11,527 bases of DNA from an uncultured Oscillospiraceae bacterium (GTDB taxonomy: Bacteria; Bacillota; Clostridia; Oscillospirales; Oscillospiraceae), in the NCBI GenBank assembly GCA_934668605.1, contig CAKUNY010000061.1:1-11527 (forward strand). The letters run 5' to 3'. The notes under the pieces were generated by a model. The model ran no database searches and was not told the DNA's origin. It was given only the letters and a program-made list of their open reading frames with translations. Below, one piece after another: positions 1 through 6,262 of the stretch; the first letter of the stretch is position 1, and every line of letters begins with the position of its first letter. The position numbers and the translations under genes are program-made.

Positions 1-1
1 C

Positions 2-505
2 ACAAAGGGCGTCGGTATAGTGCTCATTGCCATCGGCACGTATCTGATGATCGAGAAGAAGCAATCAAGCGGCGCAGCAAAGGAAGGCGCAAGCTGGCTA
101 TTCTACGCGGCGGGCTCGGCAGTCTTCGCAAGCTTAACGTCCATTCTCGGAAAAGTCGGCATTTCCGGCGTCGAGTCGAATCTCGGAACGGCCATCCGCA
201 CGGGCGTGGTGCTCGTGATGTCGTGGATGATGGTCTTTGTGACCGGCAAGGGCGCAAAGCTCCGCGAGGTTCCGAAAGGCGAGCTCGGCTTCATCTGCCT
301 GTCGGGGCTCGCTACCGGCTCAAGCTGGCTGTGTTACTATAAGGCCTTGCAGGATGGCCCCGCGAGCGTCGTCGCGCCCATCGACAAGCTGAGCATTCTC
401 GTGACGATCCTCTTCTCTTACCTGGTCTTCCACGAAAAGCTCTCCAAAAAATCCGCGCTCGGCCTTGCGATCCTTGTCGGCGGCACGCTTCTGATGCTGC
501 TGTAA
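2..505 (+). CDS. EamA-family (drug/metabolite-type) transporter, C-terminal part
   Basis: The gene is cut by the left edge, and 167 residues up to the TAA stop remain. The visible part starts in the last helix of a first EamA repeat (VGIVLIAIGTYLMI), followed by a charged linker (EKKQSSGAAKEG). A complete second repeat of about five hydrophobic helices then ends in LGLAILVGGTLLMLL. The segments GKVGISGVES, SGLATGSSWLCYYKALQDGPASVVAPIDKLS and FHEKLS are typical of the EamA domain, where the glycine-rich penultimate loop and the final FxEK(L/P) turn are conserved. EamA proteins are inner-membrane exporters or permeases of small metabolites. The substrate cannot be told from sequence. The upstream context is outside the window. 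A hairpin at 522-567 follows the stop codon. Confidence 0.85.
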   Translation, partial: TKGVGIVLIAIGTYLMIEKKQSSGAAKEGASWLFYAAGSAVFASLTSILGKVGISGVESNLGTAIRTGVVLVMSWMMVFVTGKGAKLREVPKGELGFICLSGLATGSSWLCYYKALQDGPASVVAPIDKLSILVTILFSYLVFHEKLSKKSALGLAILVGGTLLMLL

Positions 506-521
506 CCATAAAAACGTCTTT

Positions 522-567
522 GGGTGCATCCGCACTTCGGCAATTGTGCCGGAAACCGGATGCACCC
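522..567 (+). terminator. Hairpin after the EamA gene, possible weak terminator
   Basis: There is a perfect 11-bp inverted repeat, GGGTGCATCCG at 522-532 and CGGATGCACCC at 557-567. The loop contains a smaller repeat (GGC...GCC around AATT). The following bases are TTGCAATTTCTT, which is T-rich but interrupted, so as an intrinsic terminator it is weak. The first T-rich bases also form the -35 box of the next gene's promoter. Confidence 0.55.
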
Positions 568-603
568 TTGCAATTTCTTCCGCCGCTTGGTATGATAAGG
601 CTA
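568..603 (+). promoter_or_regulatory. Sigma-A promoter of the membrane-E2 gene, predicted leaderless
   Basis: The -35 box is TTGCAA at 568-573 and the -10 box is TATGAT at 591-596, with a 17-bp spacer. Counting the usual seven bases on from the -10 box puts the transcription start at base 603, which is the A of the ATG start codon. The transcript would then have no 5' untranslated region. No usable ribosome binding site is present; AAGG at 597-600 is only two bases from the ATG. Confidence 0.6.
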
Positions 604-2015
604 TGGAAAAAAGAGTGTCGTATTATGTCAGCCGCAAGAGCTTTCTTGTCTGGCTGAGCGCGTTGGTCATGACGGCTTCGGCAGCACTCCGCATCGCATA
701 TTCCTGCGGGAAAGGCGCAGATGCATCGACGGTGTGGTTCCAGATTGTGCTTCCGGTTGCGGCCTGCCTGATCTTTGTGCTCATTACGCTTTTGAGCGGC
801 GAGGAGCGGTTTTACCGCACCGCCATTCCAGCCTTCATGCTCGCCATCTACTACAGCGTGCGCGTTTCTTCGGTTCTTCCGAGCCTGAGCCTGCGCTTTG
901 TGTTCTGGGTCGCGTACCTCGCGATGGCGGGGCTCTACGCCGTGACAGTCTCCGGCCGCGTGCGCAATAACTGGGCGCTGGTTCTGCTGCTGGCGGCGGC
1001 CATCGGCGTTCTTGCCTACACGCACCGCACAGCCTTTACCAGCGGCAACTGGTCGGGGCGCGTCGGCTTTTTGCCGGAGCTTCTGTTTCTGGCGGGCGGG
1101 CTTTTTGCCGTCCTTGCCATGCAGCCGCACGCCGATGGGAAGTATCATCCCACCTGGGGCGACCGCGTAGATGGCCGCAAGCTTCGGACGCTTGACCCGG
1201 TGCAGATCGTCGCAAACTACATCATGCCGACACGCGGCGGGTCTTCGAACTTTGTGCGCGACTCGGTCGAAATCACCGCTATGGAGCGCTACATCCGCGA
1301 AAAGCGCCGCGCGGGGCTCACGAGCTTCGGCATCACGCATGTGTTTTTAGCGGCCTACGTGCGCACCGTGGCCAAATACCCGGCGCTCAACCGCTTCCTG
1401 TCCGGCCAGCAGGTCTACAGCCGCGGAGACGATATCCAGTTCTGCATGATGGTGAAAGAAGACATGACCACCGACGCCGCCGAAAGCGCCATGAAGCTTC
1501 ACCTGACGCCTACCGACTCGGTTGCGGACATTTACCGCAAGATGAACGAGCAGGTCACGCGCATCAAGGAGGCCTCCGACGCAAGCGACTTCGATAAGAC
1601 GGCAAAGCTTCTGTCCCTCATTCCGGGCGTTGTGTTCAAATTCGTTGTCTGGCTTTTGAAGGTCGCGGACTACTTTGGCCTTCTTCCCAAGTTCCTACTC
1701 GAGGTCAGCCCGTTCCACGGCTCGATCTTCTTTACCTCGATGGGCTCGCTCGGCATTCCGCCGATCGTCCACCATCTCTACGATTTTGGCAACCTTCCGG
1801 TCTTCTGCGCCTTCGGCTGCAAATATCGGAAGAATGAGATCGACATGGACGGCAATCTCGTTCAGCGCAAATACGTCGACTTCACCGTCAACACCGACGA
1901 GCGCATCTGCGACGGCTTCTATTTTGCCACCGCCCTCAAGCACATGAAGAAGTTCCTCCAGCACCCCGAACGCCTCGACGAGCCCCTGGAAGAGGTCGTC
2001 AAGGACGTTGACTGA
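603..2015 (+). CDS. Membrane protein with C-terminal E2-like (CAT-fold) acyltransferase domain
   Basis: The protein has 470 residues. About six hydrophobic helices lie at roughly 13-33, 43-64, 73-93, 98-116, 123-141 and 155-173. From about residue 195 a soluble domain resembles the 2-oxoacid dehydrogenase E2 / chloramphenicol acetyltransferase fold, seen in KYPALNRF (258-265) and a closing segment DERICDGFYFATALKHMKKFLQHPERL that matches the E2 end DHRxxDG...LLExPExL. In E2 and CAT enzymes the His of that motif is the catalytic base; here it is Glu433. No lipoyl domain or E1/E3 genes are nearby, so a role in a classical dehydrogenase complex is unlikely. It may be an acyltransferase of membrane substrates or a non-catalytic relative. 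The ATG at 603 was chosen because the promoter points to it. An in-frame GTG at 546 would add 19 residues encoded by the hairpin and promoter. Function unknown. Confidence 0.75.
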   Translation: MEKRVSYYVSRKSFLVWLSALVMTASAALRIAYSCGKGADASTVWFQIVLPVAACLIFVLITLLSGEERFYRTAIPAFMLAIYYSVRVSSVLPSLSLRFVFWVAYLAMAGLYAVTVSGRVRNNWALVLLLAAAIGVLAYTHRTAFTSGNWSGRVGFLPELLFLAGGLFAVLAMQPHADGKYHPTWGDRVDGRKLRTLDPVQIVANYIMPTRGGSSNFVRDSVEITAMERYIREKRRAGLTSFGITHVFLAAYVRTVAKYPALNRFLSGQQVYSRGDDIQFCMMVKEDMTTDAAESAMKLHLTPTDSVADIYRKMNEQVTRIKEASDASDFDKTAKLLSLIPGVVFKFVVWLLKVADYFGLLPKFLLEVSPFHGSIFFTSMGSLGIPPIVHHLYDFGNLPVFCAFGCKYRKNEIDMDGNLVQRKYVDFTVNTDERICDGFYFATALKHMKKFLQHPERLDEPLEEVVKDVD

Positions 2016-2047
2016 GATTTCAAAATACCTGCATCCGCGATAAAACC

Positions 2048-2153
2048 CGTAGGGGTCGATGCCCACATCGACCCGGCAAAACGCACCGTTTTTACAGAAA
2101 ACCAATGCGAATTCGATGGTACCCTTGGGGCGATGTAGGCATCGCCCCCTACG
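2048..2153. repeat. Palindromic MITE/REP-like repeat, copy 1
   Basis: This is a 106-bp element bounded by CGTAGGGG and CCCCTACG. Each end carries a small hairpin: GGGTCGATG-CCCA-CATCGACCC on the left and GGGGCGATG-TAGG-CATCGCCCC on the right. The core between them includes GCGAATTCGAT and AAAACG. Its reverse complement aligns well with copy 2 at 6637-6745, sharing ATCGAATTCGC, TTTCTG and TTTGCCGGG in the same order. It sits between two convergent genes. No target duplication is clear and it has no coding capacity. It is likely a non-autonomous mobile or REP-type element. Confidence 0.8.
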
Positions 2154-2190
2154 CAAAATCGGACAGGTCGAATTCATCCCAATACAGCAT

Positions 2191-2234
2191 AAAAACCGGC
2201 TTCCCAAGCCTTGAACTCGGGAAGCCGGTTTTTT
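2191..2234. terminator. Bidirectional terminator between the membrane-E2 gene and thrS
   Basis: A perfect stem pairs AAAAACCGGCTTCCC (2191-2205) with GGGAAGCCGGTTTTT (2219-2233) around a 13-base loop. A-tract and T-tract flank it, so it can end transcripts from both sides. It lies 8 bases past the thrS stop codon and 176 bases past the plus-strand gene. Confidence 0.92.
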
Positions 2235-2241
2235 CTATCTC

Positions 2242-4035
2242 TTACTTCTGAACCTTTTTGTCCACAACGTCCTTGAGGATCGCCGCGAATGCTTCGAGGC
2301 TCATCGCGCCAAGGTCGCCGTCCGCGCGGTGACGCGGGGACACGGTGCCGTTTTCGATGTCTCGGTCGCCGACGACGAGCATATACGGAACCTTCTCCAT
2401 CTGCGCGTCGCGGATCTTTCTGCCGATCTTCTCGCTGCGGGTATCGACCTCTACGCGGTAGCCCTGCGCGGTAAGCTTTGCAGCCTGCTCCTTGCAGTAC
2501 TCGATCGCACGGTCGGTAACCGGCAGGAAGCGAACCTGCTCGGGCGCCATCCACGTGGGCAGCGCGCCGGCATACGTCTCAATCAGGTATGCAAGCGTCC
2601 GTTCGTAGCAGCCGAGGCTCGTTCTGTGGATGATGTAGGGCAGCTTCTTCTCGCCGTTTTCGTCGGTATAGTACATGCCGAAGCGCTCGGCCAGCAGCAT
2701 GTCGATCTGAATCGTGACCAGCGTGTCCTCCTTGCCGAAGACGTTCTTATACTGGATATCGAGCTTCGGGCCATAGAACGCGGCTTCGTCGATGCCGATG
2801 TCGTATTTCACATCCAGATCGTCAAGAATCTTTGCCATAACGCTCTGCGCGTGATCCCACTGCTCCTTCGTGCCCTCGTACTTGTTCTTGGGATTCGCCG
2901 GATCCCACTGGGAGAAGCGGAACGTACACTTATCCAGAAGTCCGACCGTGCCAAGGCAATATTTTGCAAGGTCGAGGCAGCCGCGGAACTCGTCTTCAAG
3001 CTGATCGGGGCGGAGCACCAGATGACCCTCGGAGATGGTGAACTGCCGCACGCGGATCAGGCCGTGCATTTCGCCCGAGTCCTCGTTGCGGAACAGCGTC
3101 GACGTTTCGCCAAGGCGCATCGGAAGGTCACGGTAGCTTCTGCCGCGGTTCAGGAAGACCTGATACTGGAACGGGCAGGTCATCGGACGCAGCGCAAAGC
3201 ACTCCTTCGTCTCGTCGTGCGGGTCGCCGAGGATGAACATGCCGTCGAGATAATGATCCCAGTGGCCGGAAATCTTATAGAGCTCACGCTTTGCCATAAG
3301 CGGCGTCTTGGTGAGCAAATAGCCGCGCTGCTGCTCGATGTCCTCGACCCAGCGCTGCAAAAGCTGAATGACGCGCGCGCCCTTCGGCAGCAGAATCGGA
3401 AGACCCTGGCCGATGCAGTCAACGGTGGTGAAATATTCGAGCTCGCGGCCAAGCTTATTGTGGTCGCGCTTCAGCGCCTCCGCCTGCTCGGCCAGATACT
3501 GATCGAGCTCGTCCTTCTTCGGGAACGCGACGGCATAGATTCTCTGGAGCATCTTGCGCTTGGAGTCGCCGCGCCAATACGCGCCGCAGCACTGCGTGAG
3601 CTTGATGGCGTTTCCTTTGATGCGGCCGGTGGAGTCGAGGTGCGGGCCTGCGCAGAGGTCGGTAAACTCGCCCTGGGTGTAGAACGAAATGTGCGCGTCC
3701 GCGGGAAGATCGTTGATGAGCTCGACCTTATACGGCTCGTCCTTTTCCTGCATATACTTGATGGCTTCCTCGCGCGGCAGCTCGAAGCGCTCGAGCTTCA
3801 GCTTCTCCTTGCAGATCTTGCGCATCTCCGCTTCGATCGCGTCCAGATGCTCCTGCGTGAAGTTAAACGGGGCGTCGAAGTCATAGTAAAAGCCGTTGTC
3901 GATCGAAGGGCCGATGGCCAGCTTTACTTCGGGATACAGCCGCTTGACGGCCTGCGCCATCACGTGAGAACAGGTGTGCCAATACGTTTTGCGGTACTGC
4001 GGGTTTTCAAACGAGAATTCATTGTTTTCTGCCAT
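2242..4035 (-). CDS. thrS: Threonyl-tRNA synthetase (no TGS domain)
   Basis: This class II synthetase charges tRNA-Thr with threonine in the cytosol. The protein has 597 residues. The editing domain comes first, with its HxxxH motif at His20/His24 and the CxGPH motif at Cys128/His132, which clears mischarged Ser-tRNA. The catalytic core follows, with class II motif 2 (RNEDSGEMHGLIRVRQF, from about 316) and the three zinc ligands that recognise threonine at Cys287 (RPMTC), His338 (SEGH) and His470 (IIHR). The anticodon-binding domain runs from about 500. The N-terminal TGS domain of the usual ~640-residue enzymes is absent; the editing motif starts only 20 residues from the start. The ATG at 4035 is preceded by AAGGAG nine bases upstream. 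Longer in-frame starts would lie inside the T-box leader. Single-gene unit under T-box control, with a terminator at 2191-2234. Confidence 0.97.
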   Translation of the reverse strand: MAENNEFSFENPQYRKTYWHTCSHVMAQAVKRLYPEVKLAIGPSIDNGFYYDFDAPFNFTQEHLDAIEAEMRKICKEKLKLERFELPREEAIKYMQEKDEPYKVELINDLPADAHISFYTQGEFTDLCAGPHLDSTGRIKGNAIKLTQCCGAYWRGDSKRKMLQRIYAVAFPKKDELDQYLAEQAEALKRDHNKLGRELEYFTTVDCIGQGLPILLPKGARVIQLLQRWVEDIEQQRGYLLTKTPLMAKRELYKISGHWDHYLDGMFILGDPHDETKECFALRPMTCPFQYQVFLNRGRSYRDLPMRLGETSTLFRNEDSGEMHGLIRVRQFTISEGHLVLRPDQLEDEFRGCLDLAKYCLGTVGLLDKCTFRFSQWDPANPKNKYEGTKEQWDHAQSVMAKILDDLDVKYDIGIDEAAFYGPKLDIQYKNVFGKEDTLVTIQIDMLLAERFGMYYTDENGEKKLPYIIHRTSLGCYERTLAYLIETYAGALPTWMAPEQVRFLPVTDRAIEYCKEQAAKLTAQGYRVEVDTRSEKIGRKIRDAQMEKVPYMLVVGDRDIENGTVSPRHRADGDLGAMSLEAFAAILKDVVDKKVQK

Positions 4036-4067
4036 GATTTTTGTCTCCTTCCGATGTTTTGGGGGAA

Positions 4068-4110
4068 AGAAAAAACGCTCCACCCCCGACTGAAATTCAG
4101 GGGTGAAGCG
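4068..4110 (-). terminator. T-box attenuator terminator of thrS
   Basis: On the minus strand CGCTTCACCCC pairs with GGGGGTGGAGCG around a short loop and is followed by a run of six Ts. It ends 33 bases before the thrS start codon. Its upstream arm abuts the T-box sequence, the layout expected of mutually exclusive terminator and antiterminator. Confidence 0.9.
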
Positions 4111-4317
4111 GTAACGCTCCACGGTTCCACCCTGCTTACGGAAAACATCCGTCGCTCGTGACCTCTGTAACGGGAGGATCCGGCGCAGCTTACTTCAGTT
4201 TCTGCCGCGCGGCTCAAAAGCGGTATCCGCGTCCTGCAAGCTCAAGGCTCTTGCACCAGATGAGCCTCTCTCTGATAGCCGCAGCGGGCGGGACATGTCT
4301 TTCTCCATGCCTTTAAC
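4068..4317 (-). promoter_or_regulatory. T-box riboswitch leader of thrS
   Basis: The leader of about 250 bases carries the T-box signature AGGGTGGAACCGTGG (4119-4133), which pairs with the uncharged tRNA acceptor end to form the antiterminator. The attenuator terminator follows directly. Upstream lies a long stem I whose base is GCGGCT pairing with AGCCGC, with an AGAGAGAGG segment on its 5' side and GGCTC/GAGCC in the distal arm. A Thr codon, ACC at 4222-4224 in GATACCGC, sits on the 3' side where a specifier is expected. ACG a few bases earlier is a second possibility, so the specifier is only a candidate. The small hairpin CCTC-CCGTTACA-GAGG fits stem III. Expected effect: thrS is read through when tRNA-Thr is uncharged. 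Confidence 0.92.
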
Positions 4318-4323
4318 GTAGAG

Positions 4324-4352
4324 ACTATAGCACGTTTTGCGCTCTGTGTCAA
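4324..4352 (-). promoter_or_regulatory. thrS sigma-A promoter
   Basis: On the minus strand there is a TTGACA box (4347-4352), a 17-bp spacer and a TATAGT box (4324-4329), extended by a TG dinucleotide one base before the -10. Transcription should start near 4317, just before stem I of the T-box leader. Confidence 0.88.
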
Positions 4353-4516
4353 ATGCGATTGTGTAAAAAACGCAAAATTTACTAATTTGTCACTAAATTC
4401 ACGTTTTTGTCATAATTTCTTTACTTTTTCAACAAGAATATTTCTATTTCGCCATGCACGCACTCATATATTCTATGTAAAATAATCCGAATTATTCATG
4501 ATTTTGCATATTTCTC
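4353..4516. other. AT-rich divergent gap between thrS and the 3D-protein gene
   Basis: There is no coding frame here. Two direct copies of TTTGTCA lie 20 bp apart (4386-4392 and 4406-4412). A 16-bp palindrome AATAATCCGAATTATT (4481-4496) lies 20 bp upstream of the -35 box of the 3D gene. Either could be an operator, but I recognise no known regulator motif. Confidence 0.4.
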
Positions 4517-4544
4517 TTGACTTTTTTCAGATTATCGGTATAAT
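4517..4544 (+). promoter_or_regulatory. Sigma-A promoter of the 3D-domain gene
   Basis: TTGACT (4517-4522), a 16-bp spacer and a consensus TATAAT (4539-4544) give a start near 4551 and a leader of about 87 bases. The leader holds a weak inverted repeat, AGATAC...GTATCT, and the AAAGGAG ribosome binding site at 4621-4627. Confidence 0.85.
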
Positions 4545-4637
4545 GTACAAACAGATACTGATTCGTAACTTGTCTGTATCTATTTTGTAATTATTTATCC
4601 AATCGTGTTTCCGATTTCTGAAAGGAGTGTTGCTGCA

Positions 4638-5324
4638 ATGATGCTGACAGCAAGAGTGAAGTTCTGCGCCGCAGCCGTCTGTGTGCTGGCGGGCTGCCTG
4701 CTGCTTCCCAACGCGCAGGCAAAAGCAGAATCCATTTCCCTGCCGGAACCCGCCGAAACCGTTCAGGCGCAGCTAGAGCCTGAGGCCATAAGTGTACCGG
4801 CTCAAACCGCCATATTGACGCCGCTGGCGCTGGAAACCGTCGAGCTTCCGAGCGAAGAAGAGGCTGCGCCCGAGAAGACCGTCCCGGCAGAAGAACCGGC
4901 CGGGGAGAACGCGCCGGAAACGCCCGCCGAACCCTCGCCTGCGGCCGAGGAGGAAACCGCCATCGCGAAAGCCACAAAGGCGGACATGGAACGCCCGGAC
5001 GATCTGGTCAAGCTCGGGGACTTCATCGCCACCGCCTACTGCGTCACCGGCCAGACCTCGACCGGCACGCAGACGACCGTCGGTCGGACGCTGGCTGTCA
5101 ATCCCTACGTCATCCCCTACGGCACGGAGGTCTGGCTCTATTTAGAGGACGGCACGTTCGCGGGCGACTTCATCGCCGAGGACACGGGCTCTAACATGCT
5201 GGCCAACCCCAACGTGATCGACATCTACATGGGTCAGGATTCCTACAACGACTGCATCCTCTGGGGCGCGCAGAACGTCGAGGTCTACATCCGCGCCACC
5301 GCCGAATCCGACACCGCGCAATAA
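4638..5324 (+). CDS. Secreted 3D-domain protein (YabE/YocH-like cell-wall lytic family)
   Basis: The protein has 228 residues. A signal peptide occupies residues 1-28 (basic start, hydrophobic core, AQA before the likely cut). A Pro/Glu/Ala-rich low-complexity spacer runs from 31 to about 112, probably crossing or anchoring in the wall. The 3D domain spans about 125-219: FIATAYC (129-135), TSTGTQTT, AVNPYVIPYGT (153-163), AEDTG (180-184), IDIYM (194-198) and a final WGAQNVEVYI. 3D domains take their name from three aspartates and have a fold related to MltA lytic transglycosylases, acting on peptidoglycan. The second and third Asp are Asp182 and Asp195, but the first is Asn155. No SH3b, LysM or G5 domain is present. 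The ATG at 4638 has AAAGGAG ten bases upstream. It is followed by a terminator and then rsmA, recalling B. subtilis yabE-rnmV-ksgA. Confidence 0.85.
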   Translation: MMLTARVKFCAAAVCVLAGCLLLPNAQAKAESISLPEPAETVQAQLEPEAISVPAQTAILTPLALETVELPSEEEAAPEKTVPAEEPAGENAPETPAEPSPAAEEETAIAKATKADMERPDDLVKLGDFIATAYCVTGQTSTGTQTTVGRTLAVNPYVIPYGTEVWLYLEDGTFAGDFIAEDTGSNMLANPNVIDIYMGQDSYNDCILWGAQNVEVYIRATAESDTAQ

Positions 5325-5329
5325 CGCAA

Positions 5330-5358
5330 TTGAAAAACTGCCCTTCGCCTGCTACAAT
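5330..5358 (+). promoter_or_regulatory. rsmA promoter nested in the preceding terminator
   Basis: TTGAAA (5330-5335), a 17-bp spacer and TACAAT (5353-5358, with TG before it) match a sigma-A promoter. The -35 box overlaps the terminator's A-tract and the -10 box lies in the hairpin loop. The predicted start near 5365 falls in the 3' arm, so RNA from this promoter could not form the hairpin. Confidence 0.65.
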
Positions 5359-5377
5359 AAGACGAAGGGCAGTTTTT
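5333..5377. terminator. Bidirectional-type terminator of the 3D-domain gene
   Basis: A perfect 15-bp stem pairs AAAAACTGCCCTTCG (5333-5347) with CGAAGGGCAGTTTTT (5363-5377) and ends in a T run. It begins 8 bases after the 3D-gene stop codon, so it should uncouple that gene from rsmA. Confidence 0.9.
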
Positions 5378-5407
5378 CTCATTTTATTAGACTTAATCGA
5401 GGTTTTT

Positions 5408-6262
5408 ATGGATCTTTGTAATATCAACGACATCAAGTCGCTTTTGACCCGCCACGGCTTTCATTTTTCCAAGGCCAAGGGACAGAATTTCCTGACGCAG
5501 AGCTGGGTTCCGCGCGAGATCGCGCTGGACGCGGGAATTGACGACACCTGCGGCGTTCTCGAGGTCGGCCCCGGCATTGGGCCTTTAACGCAGCAGCTTT
5601 GCAGAAACGCCAGGAAGGTCGTGGCCGTCGAGGTCGACCGCAGCTTGCAGCCGGTGCTGGCCGAGACGATGGCGGGAAACGAAAACTTAACGATCATCTT
5701 CGGCGATATTCTGAAAACGGATATCAGTGCGCTGGTACAAGAAGAATTTCAGGGTCTTCGCCCGATGGCCTGCGCGAATCTTCCGTATTACATCACAACG
5801 CCGGTGCTCGCCGCTTTACTCGAGAGCCGCGCGTTCGAGGCCGTGACGGTCATGGTGCAGAAGGAGGTCGCCCAGCGCATCTGTGCGCCCGCCGGAAAGG
5901 GAGATTACGGCGCGTTCTCGGTCTTCTGCCAGTATTACGCCGAGCCGGAGCTTCTGTTTGACGTGCCGCCCTCGTGCTTCATTCCGCAGCCGAAGGTCAC
6001 CTCGAGCGTTCTAAAGCTCACGATGCGCTCCGCGCCCCCCTGCGAAATTCCGGACGAAAAGCTCTTTTTCCGCGTCGTGAAGGCAAGCTTCGCCCAGCGC
6101 AGAAAGACGCTTTTAAACGCGCTCTCGTCCGGCTTCGGCGAATACTCCAAGCAGCAGATCGCCGAAGCGATTGAAGCCGCCGGCTTTTCTCCCACCGTGC
6201 GCGGCGAGACGCTGGACATTCCGGGCTTTGCCGCCGTCTGCGAAGCGCTCTTGCGGCTTTGA
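5408..6262 (+). CDS. rsmA: 16S rRNA (adenine1518/1519-N6) dimethyltransferase
   Basis: RsmA (KsgA) dimethylates two adjacent adenines in the last hairpin of 16S rRNA during small-subunit assembly, using S-adenosylmethionine. The protein has 284 residues, about normal for the family. It shows the N-terminal GQNFL (25-29), SAM motif I EVGPGIGPLT (52-61), the acidic loop EVDRSL (75-80), GDILKTD (99-105), the catalytic NLPYYI (124-129), FIPQPKVTSSVL (191-202) and a C-terminal helical domain with FAQRRKTLLNAL. The ATG at 5408 was chosen because family similarity starts here. GAGG lies five bases upstream, a close and modest ribosome binding site. Earlier in-frame codons fall in the terminator. The next gene overlaps its stop codon, so the two form an operon. 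Confidence 0.97.
   Translation: MDLCNINDIKSLLTRHGFHFSKAKGQNFLTQSWVPREIALDAGIDDTCGVLEVGPGIGPLTQQLCRNARKVVAVEVDRSLQPVLAETMAGNENLTIIFGDILKTDISALVQEEFQGLRPMACANLPYYITTPVLAALLESRAFEAVTVMVQKEVAQRICAPAGKGDYGAFSVFCQYYAEPELLFDVPPSCFIPQPKVTSSVLKLTMRSAPPCEIPDEKLFFRVVKASFAQRRKTLLNALSSGFGEYSKQQIAEAIEAAGFSPTVRGETLDIPGFAAVCEALLRL

Noticed and set aside
546..602. GTG start giving a 19-residue extension of the membrane-E2 protein
   Set aside because: The extension is encoded by the hairpin and the promoter boxes and has no ribosome binding site.
312..1340. 342-codon minus-strand frame across the EamA and membrane-E2 genes
   Set aside because: It spans two genes with clear membrane-protein sequence and a promoter; it is Arg/Ala-rich shadow coding.
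2048..2153. CRISPR-like repeat or tRNA/other structured RNA
   Set aside because: Only two distant inverted copies exist, with no spacer array. The hairpins do not fold as a cloverleaf.
4036..4122. 29-residue N-terminal extension of ThrS
   Set aside because: It is read from the T-box antiterminator and attenuator; the ATG at 4035 has a good AAGGAG site.
2329..4161. 610-codon open frame on the plus strand antisense to thrS
   Set aside because: It mirrors thrS, which has a full set of catalytic motifs, a T-box and a terminator. Long antisense frames are common in GC-rich genes, and this one has no ribosome binding site or recognisable domain.
4638..4700. Lipobox LAGC (Cys20) in the 3D protein
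   Set aside because: The Cys lies in mid hydrophobic core and is followed by LLLP and a standard AQA cleavage site, so a type I signal peptide is more likely, though a lipoprotein is not excluded.
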